Assembly (NCBI GenBank): GCA_900074745.1
Contig: LT598464.1
Location: forward strand, 575,079-639,078
Reading direction: 5' to 3'
DNA from: Lachancea mirantina
Taxonomy: Eukaryota; Ascomycota; Saccharomycetes; Saccharomycetales; Saccharomycetaceae
Length of the DNA: 64,000 nucleotides
Numbering within the stretch: the first letter of the stretch is position 1; each line of letters begins with the position of its first letter. Positions 19,575 through 30,520 of this stretch are shown in pieces. The notes under the pieces are model-generated. The model did not search any database. It saw only the letters and a program-made list of their open reading frames with translations, and was not told the origin of the DNA. Position numbers and translations under genes: made by a program.

Positions 19575-19920
19575 ACTACTGGAGTTGGCCGGGTCAGTGG
19601 TGGACATTTATTGAAATGCTCACTCAAACTGTTCGCAATTTTTTGGATTGTAAATATATCGAGGATTCAATATCTGTATCTCTCCGTGATTATCCTGATA
19701 ACATGAACACTGTACAGCTGGTCATATCCCCGCATTATACTACATCAAGTCCTTATATTAACATCGCTCATGGCTGGATTTCAGTGGTGTGATGGTTCTA
19801 AAATCATCCTTGGAATCACTCGGACTTTCTACTATATACTCTGTCATCGCGGTCGCGTGATAATGCAACTTGGCATTATCACTTGCACGCCGTCTCCGTC
19901 TAACAATAACAAATATTAGG
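19575..19920 (+). repeat. decayed LTR-like element, copy 2
   Basis: Head GGGTCAGTGGTGGACATT, TATA-like ATATATCGAGGATTC with TCTCCGTG at 19681-19688, then ACTCTGTCATCGCGGTCGCG at 19839-19858 followed by GATAATGCAACTTGGC, which recurs near-identically at 62855. Confidence 0.6.
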
Positions 19921-20828
19921 GATTCAGTGATTCATAAACATAAAATGTCACTTTTTTGCCAACGTATTATAGTATATGAATTTAAACTGTTCAATAGTTA
20001 CAATATATTATATTAATTTCAAAATTCTACTTGAGTAATTATTGTATCACTCCATAGATCCACTATGTTAAAAGCTATAGCCATTATTATCAATTTGACC
20101 ATTCTCGTGCTATGATCAGAAAACATGCGAGTAGTTTACATTTTTTTACTTTCTTGTATCTTCCCATGTATGTCTTTAAATTGCATCTACAATTAACTTA
20201 AAATAAGATTTAACTGAGTAATTCTATATCGTTCTTTCATTAAGATAAAAACCAAAACCAGAGCCACAGAGCCCTACTACTTATATACTTAAATACTTGC
20301 CAGTTGCTTGAATGCTAAAATGCTTGCTTCGAGCACTTTGGCAGCCCACCTTGGGCAACAGCGTGGAATCATCTGGTATGGCATCAAGTCCTGGGTTTAG
20401 TCCACCTTCAAGTACTCCAAGCCGTGTCTAGTCCACCTTCAAACATTCCACGCCCAATACATCAGTAGACGGTATCAGAAATTTTTGGCAACAATACTCG
20501 AGCCATGCCTTGCTCAATTCCACGCAAAACTCACCCGAGCCTTGCCTTCACCGCGCCAAGTCGATGCTCGTTTCGCCGTGCCATTTTCCCTTTCGCGGAC
20601 GCTTCCAGCTCGCAATTGTTGCGGGAAACCGCGAGTGATGGCTCATGATGGGAGCTTGATATGGTCGCAGTCGCTTACCGGTAGCGGAAAAGCGCTGCTT
20701 TTTTTTCCGCTAGTTAGCAACAGTGCGCCGCCCTCCCGCCCGATGCTTCACTAGTATAAGTCGACAACCCTCAGTGTACTTCTCGACTCTTTCGCACGCA
20801 TCGCAATCACCTTCTCGCAATCACTAAG

Positions 20829-21968
20829 ATGCCCTTCCAAGAAGATTTCGCCGTGGAACGGTTTATGGACGAGTATGAGGAAACCGTCGAGTTCAACGCT
20901 GCCGAGAGCTGCTGCCATTCGCTGAGCCTGAACCAGCTCTTCGAGCTAACAGGCGAAAAGTTTGAGTTTGATTATTCAAAAAGGTTCACGTACGGCTCGA
21001 TTCAAGGTACCCCTGCGCTGCGTTCGCTAATAGCGCAAATGTACTCCAACTCTGACGTGAAGCTCACGAAAGAGAACGTTTTGATTACCAACGGTGCCAT
21101 CGCGGCCAATTTTTTAGTTCACTACGCCCTGGTGGGCCCCGGTGACCACGTCATTTGCTTGGCCCCCACGTACCAGCAGCTCAGCAGCGTGCCCCGTATG
21201 TTCGGCGCAGAGGTCGACCTGCTCCATTTGAAAGCGACAGACGCGTTTCTGCCCAACCTGAATGAGCTTGTTGCCATGATTAAGCACAATACCAAGCTGA
21301 TAGTGCTCAACAGCCCCAACAATCCGCTCGGCAGCGTCGTTCCTACACAATTGTTGAGGCAAATCGCAGCGGTTGCAGAGGAAAAGGGCATCGTGGTTCT
21401 CTGTGACGAGGTCTACAGTCCTCTGTTCCACTCCTGCCAGCAACCTAAGTCGTTTGCACAAATAAGTACCCTTGGTGCCGTCACGGGTTCCATGTCCAAG
21501 GCTTACTCGGCCGCTGGTATCAGAATCGGATGGATAGTTTCGCAAAACGCGCAGCTTTTGAAGCAGGCTGCGTCCCGCAGGGATTACAATACTATTTCTG
21601 TCTCTATGGTCGACGATGCCATTACGCGCTACATTCTCAGCCATCGCGATGCAATATTGAAGCGCAACCTCGCACTATGCAACGAGAACCTGTCAATTAT
21701 GAGAACTTTCATCGCAAATTCGAATAGGAAGTTCTCCTTTGTGCATGAGCCCCAGGGAGGCTCCGTGTGTCTAATTTACATCAACGGCGTTCAAGACACG
21801 GATTCTTTCGCTCGCACACTAGCAGAAAAGTATAAAGTCTTGTTTTCGCCTGGGGAATGTTTCGGGGTGCCGGGGACCCTTCGCGTAGGGCTGGGAAACT
21901 CTACTCACGAACTAACCGAGGGTCTACGGCTCTTGCGTGCAGCCTACGACGAGTACATTGATATTTGA
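20829..21968 (+). CDS. class I/II PLP-dependent aminotransferase, substrate unknown
   Basis: A 379-residue fold-type I aminotransferase of aspartate-aminotransferase type. Visible PLP-site residues are the NSPNNPLG loop (Asn164/Asn165), Asp193 and Tyr196 in LCDEVYSPL, the Schiff-base Lys224 in TGSMSKAYSAAGIRIGW, and Arg352 in TLRVGLGN that would hold the substrate carboxylate. It is shorter and clearly different from the yeast Aat1/Aat2, Aro8/Aro9 and YER152C families. Its compact N-terminus with YGSIQGTPALR resembles bacterial-type class I/II enzymes such as the capreomycidine-synthase-like subgroup, but I cannot assign a substrate. It stands alone in an accessory block between repeat-rich deserts and is rich in G/C-ending codons. 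Horizontal origin is possible but not shown. The ATG at 20829 is the first in frame and all catalytic residues are present, so it looks functional. Confidence 0.88.
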   Translation: MPFQEDFAVERFMDEYEETVEFNAAESCCHSLSLNQLFELTGEKFEFDYSKRFTYGSIQGTPALRSLIAQMYSNSDVKLTKENVLITNGAIAANFLVHYALVGPGDHVICLAPTYQQLSSVPRMFGAEVDLLHLKATDAFLPNLNELVAMIKHNTKLIVLNSPNNPLGSVVPTQLLRQIAAVAEEKGIVVLCDEVYSPLFHSCQQPKSFAQISTLGAVTGSMSKAYSAAGIRIGWIVSQNAQLLKQAASRRDYNTISVSMVDDAITRYILSHRDAILKRNLALCNENLSIMRTFIANSNRKFSFVHEPQGGSVCLIYINGVQDTDSFARTLAEKYKVLFSPGECFGVPGTLRVGLGNSTHELTEGLRLLRAAYDEYIDI

Positions 21969-23705
21969 AGTTCACTGCATGTGGTTGCATCAACATGGTT
22001 CGCGCGCCTTCTCTCTTTGGAGCCTTCTTTGGCTTGCCCTTTTACATGCCAACTTGATTATCAACTCGAGATTCGCAATGCTTCAAGCTGCATGCGAGGG
22101 ACATCAAAATTCTCATTTCCACCGTCATGTCCCAGTCGTTTGAATGGAACGCACCGTGAACGTTTTTCTTTACAACTTATAACCAGTGTGGGCAGTGATC
22201 GCCTATGTCCCCTGTGATTGTCTCGATAGCTAGTCTGTCCTCGTGGGTACGTTATCTGTTGGCACCTTGTTCGGGATCCACTTATTATACTCTCGGGGAG
22301 CCGTACACTTGAAACCTCATCCTGGAGTCCTATTTTGAGTAAATTAAATTAAACATTGTCTATTTGGGTTTGAGATCGCCAAGCTAACTCACTAAGTTGT
22401 ACGCATATGTGGGGCGTGTTCAGCCTCTCGTGGGATTGACTACTTGTCCTGTCTATGAACATTATTCTGTCATGTCTAGCACGTGGACTGGCCTGCCCAT
22501 AGTATCAAGATCTTAATAGATCGAATACCATGGCATTTGAAAGACATCCAGATAAAGCCAGCTGCCTTTTGAGTCGTTGTTTATCACTGCGATGAATTTT
22601 ACCAAATTCACTTGGCTCTAATCGCAAAAGTTTATTGATTTCTACTCTATTATCTCAAATTCCATGGAGATTCTTTCCATCCTAAAGACTCTTTAGATCG
22701 CAAATGCTCTCATATCTGGCATTATGAGTTTAAGATTGATTGCTCACATACCTTGCTAATTTTTCTACTAATCCAATCTTCAAAGACTTGTACGTTGCAG
22801 ATTTTTGAATCCGGGAACCGTATTTATGGCATAGGTGGCAGATGTCGTTCACTCCAGCAGCTAGAAAAAGGCCGCAAATAAACTATTGCTCTCAGATTTA
22901 CTTAGAAAATGGCTTCTTAGATGTGTCACTTTCCAAACGTGCAGTGGAACCTTAACGATTGCATCTTTCAGGAAAAATTACGGGATAAGAACGGTTATGT
23001 ATTAATGCACAAGCCGGCTTCTAATCATGCATCGTAACACTTTCAAGAGAGGATAGTCACTAAGTTTGAGCCTGTTGTTTCGAACAGTTTTTTGTCGAAG
23101 CTGTCGATCCGACAATGAGATAAAACATGTCAACAATAACATTGAAATGCGCCAGTTCGAGCTTTGTAAAAACTCGTTTGACTCTTTTATACTAGTAAAA
23201 GAGCAGGTTTTCAATGCAAAAACCGTTATTGAGGGTACATTTTGTGACTTTTGTATAATTAATCAAAGCTCTGTCACTCTATGATGCTAGTGGTAGTAAT
23301 TCCTACGCTTAGGCTTCTTGAAAAAATGCGACGAGTAATTTCCCCAAACATGAAGAAATCACATTCATTGATGTAGATTATTTCCAATCTTTTCTACAAG
23401 ACGGTCATATGTGTTATTATCTCTTTCAAGATATATGCTTATGATTATATGAGTCTTCCATCGTTGTTCATGTCGTATAAACTCTCAGCTCTTCTAGCAT
23501 CACCTTTCGTTTTCGAATGATCGCCTGAAAGATCTCACCGCCTCTCCAAATGCCTCTGATTATAGCTTTGTTCTATATGCAGACCCAATCAAGTCACTTG
23601 TTCTATCATCCGTTGCCAGTACAGTGTCATCCAGGCTTGAGTTTCCTCAAAATCAATCATAAAAGGCTCTCAAGCCGCTCGTCAAATTTGAAGCCGCATG
23701 CAACA
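21969..23705. other. gene desert
   Basis: About 1.7 kb with no supportable gene; open frames are short and overlapping on both strands. One weak fragment of the dispersed repeat (ATTATTCTGTCATGTC, near 22461) is present. Confidence 0.5.
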
Positions 23706-25472
23706 TCAGTCGTATGACCAAGCTTGTTCAATCAACTTGATGTTCTCCAATTCTTCATCAGAGAATCGAAAAGAAGTACCCTCGGTTTCAGCAAGATCAT
23801 CATAGCCGCACCATAAATACCCGCTACAGCTTTTTTCCTTCTTAAATCCGCCCTTAGAAGATTTGAGACCAAAGAATGAAGACCGAACACGAGTCGGAAT
23901 TACGGCACCGTCGATTGTCACGGGCGAGAGATAAAAGGTTTGCAGATCTGCTTCGGAGTTAAAACTTTTCTGTAGTGACTTTATTTTCTTATAATCTTGG
24001 GTCCATGTCATCTTCTTACACCTTCTGAATCCGCCGTTTAGCCATAACAGTTGCTTGTTATCGCTGAAATGAGCCAGCTGAGTAGCGCACAAATAGTTGC
24101 AAGAGTTAATCGTTCCCTCATTTAGAGTTCCTACCGCTCCTCCAAAATTCGAGTTAAAACGATAGTTCTCATTGCCAGAAATGGATTGGCCAAGCCAAAA
24201 CAGCTCTTTGTCTCCCCAAACTGGCTCGCTTGAAACTTTCCATAATTGCAAGACGCTAGATATCAACAAGCCGGTCATATGGGTTTTCTTCTCTAACAGT
24301 ACTACACCGCTTTCCATTAAGTGGCGGTATCGAGAACTAAAAAAAGGATTGCCCAGAGTGTAATTGGTGACCTCCCTTATGCCAAAGACACGGCCTTCGC
24401 CCCTGGAAGGCAGCAATTGCCGGTAAAACTCGATCTCGCGACCCTTCACACGCTCGTTTATCAGTCTATCTTTGAAGAAAAACGCACCTGTCTCTTGATA
24501 GCCTGCAGCATCAAATAATGTTCGAGGATCGACGAATGGGACTGAATCTGCATCCATCAAAATCATTTCGTCGAATGAATTGAACAAGGACGCAATCCAT
24601 TTGTTTGAAAATCGCTGAAATAGATCGACACTGTTCGGTTCTAGCGCTTGACGAGCATTGACGAACCAGATGTCCTGTGGATTTCCGGAGTTTCCATTGT
24701 GAGAAGCTTGTAAAAAAGGCATCGCGTTCCTTCCAGCTTCTATTAGAGCCGTAACTGTAGAGTCTGAGATGTCACCTTTGTGTACAAATTGAATGGGAAG
24801 CGTGTTATTAACTGCTCTCAGAGCTCTCAAAAGCCTCTTGGCGTCGTCCACTCCAGATTCACCCAGGCTGACAACAATGCCACGGCCATTGTAAGAACGC
24901 TGCGTACTTTTCCAAAATGAACTTGCAGGAAACAAGGGACTTCCTTCAATGGAAGAACCCGAACTTGGCGTCTCGAAATTAGGAAAGCTTTCCAAAGTAA
25001 GTCCGTCCCATCTGGTAAAAGTGGGATGCAACCCAGTAAACTGCGGGAACAATCTGTGCTCGATGTCCCCAAGATCAAGATCGCTAGTTGCAGCTGAGTT
25101 CCTCAGGAAACAGTGGCCGAAAATTCGCAAATGACGAGTAGAATCTATCACCGATGCCTTGGAGGAGCCATGATTCGCAATGTCCTGAATCGACCAATTT
25201 TTGTTTTTCTTGTAAAGCAGTGCAAAGTATTCACTGCATGCTCTGTCAAGGGAGAAATCTTCACTTGATTGTAAGCCCGGTAGTCCGTTTTCTAGTGCTT
25301 TGATGACCTTGTTTGTGGAAACTCGGTTGGAAGCCCAGTAGCTCCACGTGAGATGCAGAGAAAAGATAAACCCTAGAACGAGCATTATTCCAAATAACTG
25401 GCGCTTGGCTCGCCTAAGCTTCGGCAGATGTGCCATCGGCTCTCGAATGGATTCAGGAATTTGGACTTGCAT
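23706..25472 (-). CDS. alpha-1,3-mannosyltransferase, MNN1/MNT family
   Basis: A 588-residue type II Golgi glycosyltransferase, near the length of S. cerevisiae Mnt2 (558), Mnt4 (580) and Mnt3 (630) and shorter than Mnn1 (762). A short basic cytosolic tail (RRAKRQ) precedes one membrane anchor at about residues 26-47. The luminal domain contains the metal-binding DXD motif in EMILMDADSVPF at about residues 300-311. Other family blocks are GIVVSLGE, a conserved ESGVVLLEKK segment and the Cys-rich end (CNYLC, CSGYLWCGYDDL). These enzymes add terminal alpha-1,3-mannose to O- or N-linked glycans of cell-wall proteins. The family is often found in variable copy number in accessory and subtelomeric regions, in line with the location here. 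Which S. cerevisiae member is closest cannot be settled by eye. Confidence 0.9.
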   Translation of the reverse strand: MQVQIPESIREPMAHLPKLRRAKRQLFGIMLVLGFIFSLHLTWSYWASNRVSTNKVIKALENGLPGLQSSEDFSLDRACSEYFALLYKKNKNWSIQDIANHGSSKASVIDSTRHLRIFGHCFLRNSAATSDLDLGDIEHRLFPQFTGLHPTFTRWDGLTLESFPNFETPSSGSSIEGSPLFPASSFWKSTQRSYNGRGIVVSLGESGVDDAKRLLRALRAVNNTLPIQFVHKGDISDSTVTALIEAGRNAMPFLQASHNGNSGNPQDIWFVNARQALEPNSVDLFQRFSNKWIASLFNSFDEMILMDADSVPFVDPRTLFDAAGYQETGAFFFKDRLINERVKGREIEFYRQLLPSRGEGRVFGIREVTNYTLGNPFFSSRYRHLMESGVVLLEKKTHMTGLLISSVLQLWKVSSEPVWGDKELFWLGQSISGNENYRFNSNFGGAVGTLNEGTINSCNYLCATQLAHFSDNKQLLWLNGGFRRCKKMTWTQDYKKIKSLQKSFNSEADLQTFYLSPVTIDGAVIPTRVRSSFFGLKSSKGGFKKEKSCSGYLWCGYDDLAETEGTSFRFSDEELENIKLIEQAWSYD

Positions 25473-26346
25473 CTTGTGCTATCTTTCAAACCGCTTCAAA
25501 TATTCAACGAAGCCTTAACGGAGATGCAGCTCGCAATGCGAGTTTGCCAACTGAAAAAGGTGATTTGAAAACTCTATTTATAGAAAAAACCGTTAAGCCT
25601 GGTTTGATCTCCATTACCGATCCCACGTTAGGAGCAAACTGCCACCTTGCTGGCCGGAGTGCATTAAATGTAATTTTGATATGTTGTGTAGCTCAATTTA
25701 TTGATTATTACTTCTAAAATTCATGATCTGTAAGTTGGGAGTGCGTGTAGTATCGAGCCCCGGTCGCGAAACATGGATCGTGGCATGACTTCTGTGCAAG
25801 AACTTGTGGTTTTGAAACTTCCGCAGGGTAAAGATCTACGTTGGCTAGTTACTTCTCTCCAGATTTTCTTACGACTTGTCTGTCAATTAAACTAGAGTTA
25901 TAAGATTACCATCTGGAATAATTGTGAGAAACACTTTTTGAAAATTTTCCTTACACATCTCAAACTTTAACCACTGTATATATACTGGGCAAAGTGTGGA
26001 CACTGTAAAGCTTTGCCGGGTTTCAGCTTTTTGCTGCGGTTCCGATGAACTTAACAAGGTTTCTATTGTGGATATATACTTCGCACATCTCAATTGCCTG
26101 TTTTTCCTTTCAAACCCACCCTAACACACTCTTTCCAGTGCGTTCGGAAACAAGCGTGCCAGAGCTTGGGAAAGGTCTATTTTGAAAAGAGGATCCCGGC
26201 CGATGTGTAGTCGTCAATTAATCTCACGACAAAACGGCAATATTCTTTGCGTCTCCACCATTGTCATGACGGTCTGATGCAACTCAGAGAAGCCTATAAA
26301 TGCACTAGACCTGTAATTTGAAAGGTTTTTGCGAAGCAAGCATCAC

Positions 26347-26628
26347 TTATTTGGTCCCTCGCGGCTCAAGCAGTCCACCCGGACGACGGTTGCAGTCGGT
26401 GCCTGATGTGGTGCCTGATGTGGTGCCTGATGTGGTGCCTCCCAGTAATGTTTCAATCATGTTGAATGGCGTGCCTTGAGCGACATCTGTATGGAAACTA
26501 ACCTCATTAGAGTTTCCGTGGGTAGAAGACGCTAGCACATGGTTTTCTGAAAAGCGAGATCTGGAGAAGATGTGAACTAATTTGTGATATTTGGTGTCTG
26601 TGACGGCCCGCACCTGCAAGGTTGACAT
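26347..26628 (-). CDS. small ORF (93 aa) with in-frame 12-base repeats, unproven
   Basis: Starts at an ATG and encodes a polar peptide that contains three GTTS repeats near residues 66-77 made by the 12-base minisatellite. No known domain. The repeat unit is a multiple of three, so copy-number change would keep the frame. That is mildly in favour of coding, but a random ORF of this size is equally possible. Confidence 0.2.
   Translation of the reverse strand: MSTLQVRAVTDTKYHKLVHIFSRSRFSENHVLASSTHGNSNEVSFHTDVAQGTPFNMIETLLGGTTSGTTSGTTSGTDCNRRPGGLLEPRGTK
26398..26440. repeat. 12-bp tandem repeat, about 3.6 copies
   Basis: Unit GGTGCCTGATGT repeated without change from 26398, last copy partial (GGTGCCT). 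Confidence 0.95.
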
Positions 26629-29106
26629 GTTTGCCGGTTAATTCTGAAAAAGATGGTACAAGAGTAATTAAGAGCTCGATCCGAGTTCCTGGAAACTCGC
26701 GGGGCTTGCAATTTATCAAAACCATAATGCGTCTCTTGGAAGCCCTTGCAGGTCCTATAAACCCCAAAGACGAAACGCAAGCGATGTGCAAAAGGCGACA
26801 GATTTCATAATAGCTGTTAAAAAGGTTAAGCTCGCTACCGAGCTGAATTTGATAGGCAATTAGGTTACTGGAATTATCAGGCGGGTAGAACGACCTGACA
26901 TCATCTGGTTCCGCCATTAAATGAGCTCCACATACCCGTCATAGATCCTGCCACTCAAAACTTGCATAAATCTCTATGCAAATTGGCTTGGCATCGATCG
27001 ATACAAAAGCTGTGTATCAGAAAATGAATTTTTAGAATTCCCAGAGAGCCGTCGTCTATGGTTTACTTCCAGCTTTTAGCATGTTTGGTTGCCTCGTCTA
27101 TTGAATCTTACATGTATCAAGCAACGGGCAAACGAACTATCGCCAGAGTCGTGGGAATTTCTCGATCTGTCTCTCTGTCGTTTATCTGAGCTGCGTCTAA
27201 ACAGGAGAAATTACAGAAACGGGGACAGGATCCCATATGAGGTTTGGTAATTTGCCCGGGATCTCTGATGCGGGGTGGTTTATCGTCAGAATCGCGTTCC
27301 CGCTGATGCCTGAAGCGCTTTGCCCTACAGTGGGTACTTCAGGTCCTGGAGTGGGTTTATCTGGGATGCCTTGTCGTTTCGGTTCTGATTTCAACTGAGA
27401 GAGATCGGCGTGGCGTGATCCCGTTTGCAAACCTGAAACTTTTTGGCGTTCAGTAAGTCCTACTTTCTGGAGCGGAAGTTTGTGGTTTTAGCCCTCGGGA
27501 TATGGTTTGCCGAGAACTCTCAGGCTGCATCTTCCACGCGCTTTGCAACGAACTCTTGATGTAAAGAGGCTCACGTCATTCAAGAGATTGTGAAGTGAAG
27601 AAATAGAGGAACGAAAGTCGGGAAAGGCTGGCGACGAAATTAAGAGATGTTGTAGTGAGTCAGTTCGTTCCCTCCAAAACCTCAGGCCTCGCGAAACATT
27701 TTTGTCGAAGCGGATCGTGGCGGATATGGTCGTATTTCTGAACATTTATATAGTTTAAGATTTTTGGGCGACTCTGCTATCCCGTCGTGTCAAAACGTTA
27801 CTAAGTGTATACAGTTTTGCAATTTCATATGATTTCTAACATGTAAACAGAAGTCAAGTTCCTCTTATTAGCACATCGGAATGTCATGTGCGATTGATTT
27901 GCCACGGGCGACTTCCCTTCTTGCAGCGGCTCGATCAATCTGTTAAGATTTACTGACACTCCTCGACGATAGCTCGGCAGTTCAACAACAAAGACACCTA
28001 AAAGTTGTTTTCTCGAAGGAGGGACTCTGTAGAATTCAGCATCTGCACCGCTGGAAAGCACTCTTTTTCTTGTTAATAACGCATTTCGATTAGTTAGCGG
28101 GTTTCAGTCAGCTTTGTATGGCTCCTGATTTAAAAGTGCGATCCTCAGATGAGTATTGCGATGACTCGACTTCGACCGCGGTATGACTGTATATCAATTG
28201 AGAGTCTGGAGCTTCCAGAGGGAGGAGCCGGTCTTGTTCAATGTGCTCAGGTTTCTCAGGGATGACCGCCGGTATGAAGAATGATTCACACCTTCGGGCT
28301 TTTATTTCACCAACTAGCGTAAGAGATGTTCTTTGGGGTATCGAAGATTTTCTCAAATTAGCTCCCATCGAGCTGATCCCCATGGAAGCGTAGAGCCGAT
28401 GATGGATCCTCATCAGATGCCCATGGGTGTCGTAGCGGCGCGCTTGTAGTACTTAGGATTTGGCGACTCCAAACATCTGGTGTTTTTGGGTGGAAGTATA
28501 ACCTTATTTGCCGCGAAAAACCGGTAGGCGTTGGGTGGTGTCCTGAGTTACTGGCGGAAAAGTACATCAGGCGTCTCAATATATTAATATTTGCTGAAGA
28601 GATGGGAACAATTCGGTAATGTGACTAGGGTTTGAATGTCCCTGAGGTGTCTGTATAGGGATAAAGTTTTTGTGCGGGTTTCGCCTAGTGCTGGCATAGA
28701 CTTTGGCCTTTGGGAGAGTATTTCGATACACCAGTAGGCAGTGTTGTTAAGTTTTGGTGATATCATAGAGTCTTTACATGGCGAAGGCGGGTCAAGCATT
28801 GACAGGGCATGTAGGAAGAAGTAGGGCTATTGAGGAAGAACTTGAGGGGGGACTTGAGCAAGGACTCAAGCAGGGTGTGCAGGGAAATGAAGAGTTCTAG
28901 ACGGATTTCACGGCAGAAGAGTTGAATAGACTCATACCACGCGACTTTTATGACAGAGTGAAGCTCAAGGTGGTAATTATAACAGAAAGAAACGTTAGAG
29001 TGAGAAGTTCAAGGGGCTCATAAGAGGATAAGCCCTCGAAGGTTGGGATGAGGTTAGCGTTGGATGGAGTTTACGGCGGATGGTATCGGTAAGTGGCACT
29101 ATCTAC

Positions 29107-29370
29107 TATTGTGATCACGTGACCTCGACAACCGAATACATGAGAGAACTGCAAGATATCTCAGCAGGGGTCACGGAATAGGCCCTTGAGCAGTAACTGG
29201 CGACTCAAGGTGGAAACTTGCCGTTTTGTTACCGAAAATAGCGGGTATATAAAGAAGACGAGGCGTTCACGGAGATCTAAGTATTCGATGCGTGATGTTC
29301 TTTATGAGGACCAACTATGAACGAATGGGATGTCACTTCCACGTTTATCAATGCCCGACACCGGTCATCT
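29107..29370 (-). repeat. decayed LTR-like element, copy 3 (reverse)
   Basis: Read on the minus strand it has the head GACCGGTGTCGGGCATT, then TTCATAGTTGGTCCTCATAA (about 29322-29303), ATCTCCGTG (29277-29269) and the GTCACGTGATCAC block (29123-29111). The order matches copy 1, with a shorter distance between the TATA and CACGTG blocks. Confidence 0.6.
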
Positions 29371-29430
29371 CAGCACTCGAGTGATATAAATATGTTGGAA
29401 AGAGATAGGAAGTGATATCGTGTAGTTGCA

Positions 29431-29815
29431 CTGTCACGTGACCACAATGACAGAATGAAATTAGAGCAAAGAACAGCCGATTGGCATTCTGTGGAAGAAC
29501 TAGAAGCTAAAACGGGTCCATTGGCAGTTCTAGAATCTTCAAAACATCGTAATCAGATCATATGTAGTATGATGAATCACGTACGATGAGAATTCGCCGT
29601 CTAGTATGAAGAAAGTAACGCAGATGTTTTGATCAGTCATACAGTGGCTATATCTTCCAGATAACCACGGAGAGATATAAGCACTCAATTCCTTATGCGC
29701 TTTACTATTTAGATTAACCATGAACGAATCAAATGAGCAGTTCAGAAATCTATCAACCACCGACACCGATTTTCCTCAATACTTACATACTCTTTTGGAT
29801 CAACTATGAACGATT
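29431..29815 (-). repeat. decayed LTR-like element, copy 4 (reverse), with a second nested head
   Basis: On the minus strand: two successive heads ending in TCGTTCATAGTTGATC (about 29815-29795) and TCGTTCATGGTTAATC (about 29727-29710), then CTTATATCTCTCCGTGG (29682-29665) and, 230 bases on, ATTCTGTCATTGTGGTCACG (29456-29437) leading into TGACA. The doubled head suggests insertion of one copy beside or into another. Confidence 0.6.
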
Positions 29816-30520
29816 CAAGTGAACAATTCTAAAACCCGTCGGCCGCCAGTGCAGGTCAACCTCAACAGAAACTTAGAACCCTTATTATACTTCTGTCTGG
29901 CAGTTCAACTTGTTGACACATCTCCCTAGCATTTCCCTGGCCTTGCACTGTTTGTCAAATATCGGAATCACCGTTCCCATCACTGGAGCCCATACACCCA
30001 CACCCCTTTTCAAAACCCAAACGGCAGCCACTAGCGAGACGTTTTCGTCGCAAGTGACCTCGCTTTCTCCTTATTTCCGTCTTACACCCACCCTGATGTC
30101 TACCCTCTTATATCCGTGTTAAACGCGTTCTAGACCCCGTGCTGCCGCTGAACTTAACTTCTGTACGGAGATTTCTAAGCCAAGTGTCTTATTTCCGCAC
30201 ATTTCCGCCCAGGTCACCGTCAAAAGTTACCAACTGTCCAGTTCGCCTATCTCCGCCTTGGCGATGAGCCCTGTTTAAAGACAACAGCGGATATTAAAGT
30301 GGGAAAAGATCTAAGGGCTACTGGTGAATTTCAATTAAAGGTGCAATCTCTAGCAAGAACACGGAGAAGCGGATATAAGTATTGGAAGACTCTGTCGGTG
30401 ATTTGTATAAGAAGGAGGTGTTTTACTTTATCGGCTGAATCACACAAGAAAGATCGTTTTTAAACCACATCAGTTAGACAATTATCGATCCAGACTGATC
30501 CACATTAATATTCTTTGACT

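Larger units (their letters stand above)
17239..20828. other. gene desert with LTR-like remnants
   Basis: About 3.6 kb without a convincing gene. A 144-codon frame at 17363-17797 has no recognisable content. It contains several copies of the dispersed repeat listed separately, plus a short tandem duplication near 20398-20450 in which TAGTCCACCTTCAA occurs twice about 33 bases apart. The right end is the aminotransferase promoter, locally GC-rich with a TATA-poor start region. Confidence 0.6.
25473..30520. other. 5-kb gene desert with repeats
   Basis: No convincing gene. Many short open frames lie on the minus strand between 26.3 and 28.8 kb; none carries recognisable domains, and they may be chance or remains of a lost gene. 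The right part (29.1-29.8 kb) holds reverse-oriented LTR-like elements, and a related TATA block lies near 30355-30400 in the promoter of the transporter gene. A 12-base tandem repeat lies at 26398-26440. Confidence 0.5.

Noticed and set aside
26347-28799. Series of minus-strand ORFs of 70-136 codons (including 26507-26917 and 28108-28413)
   Set aside because: Considered as one decayed gene, but I could not recognise any family or link the frames into a sensible product. Left as desert.
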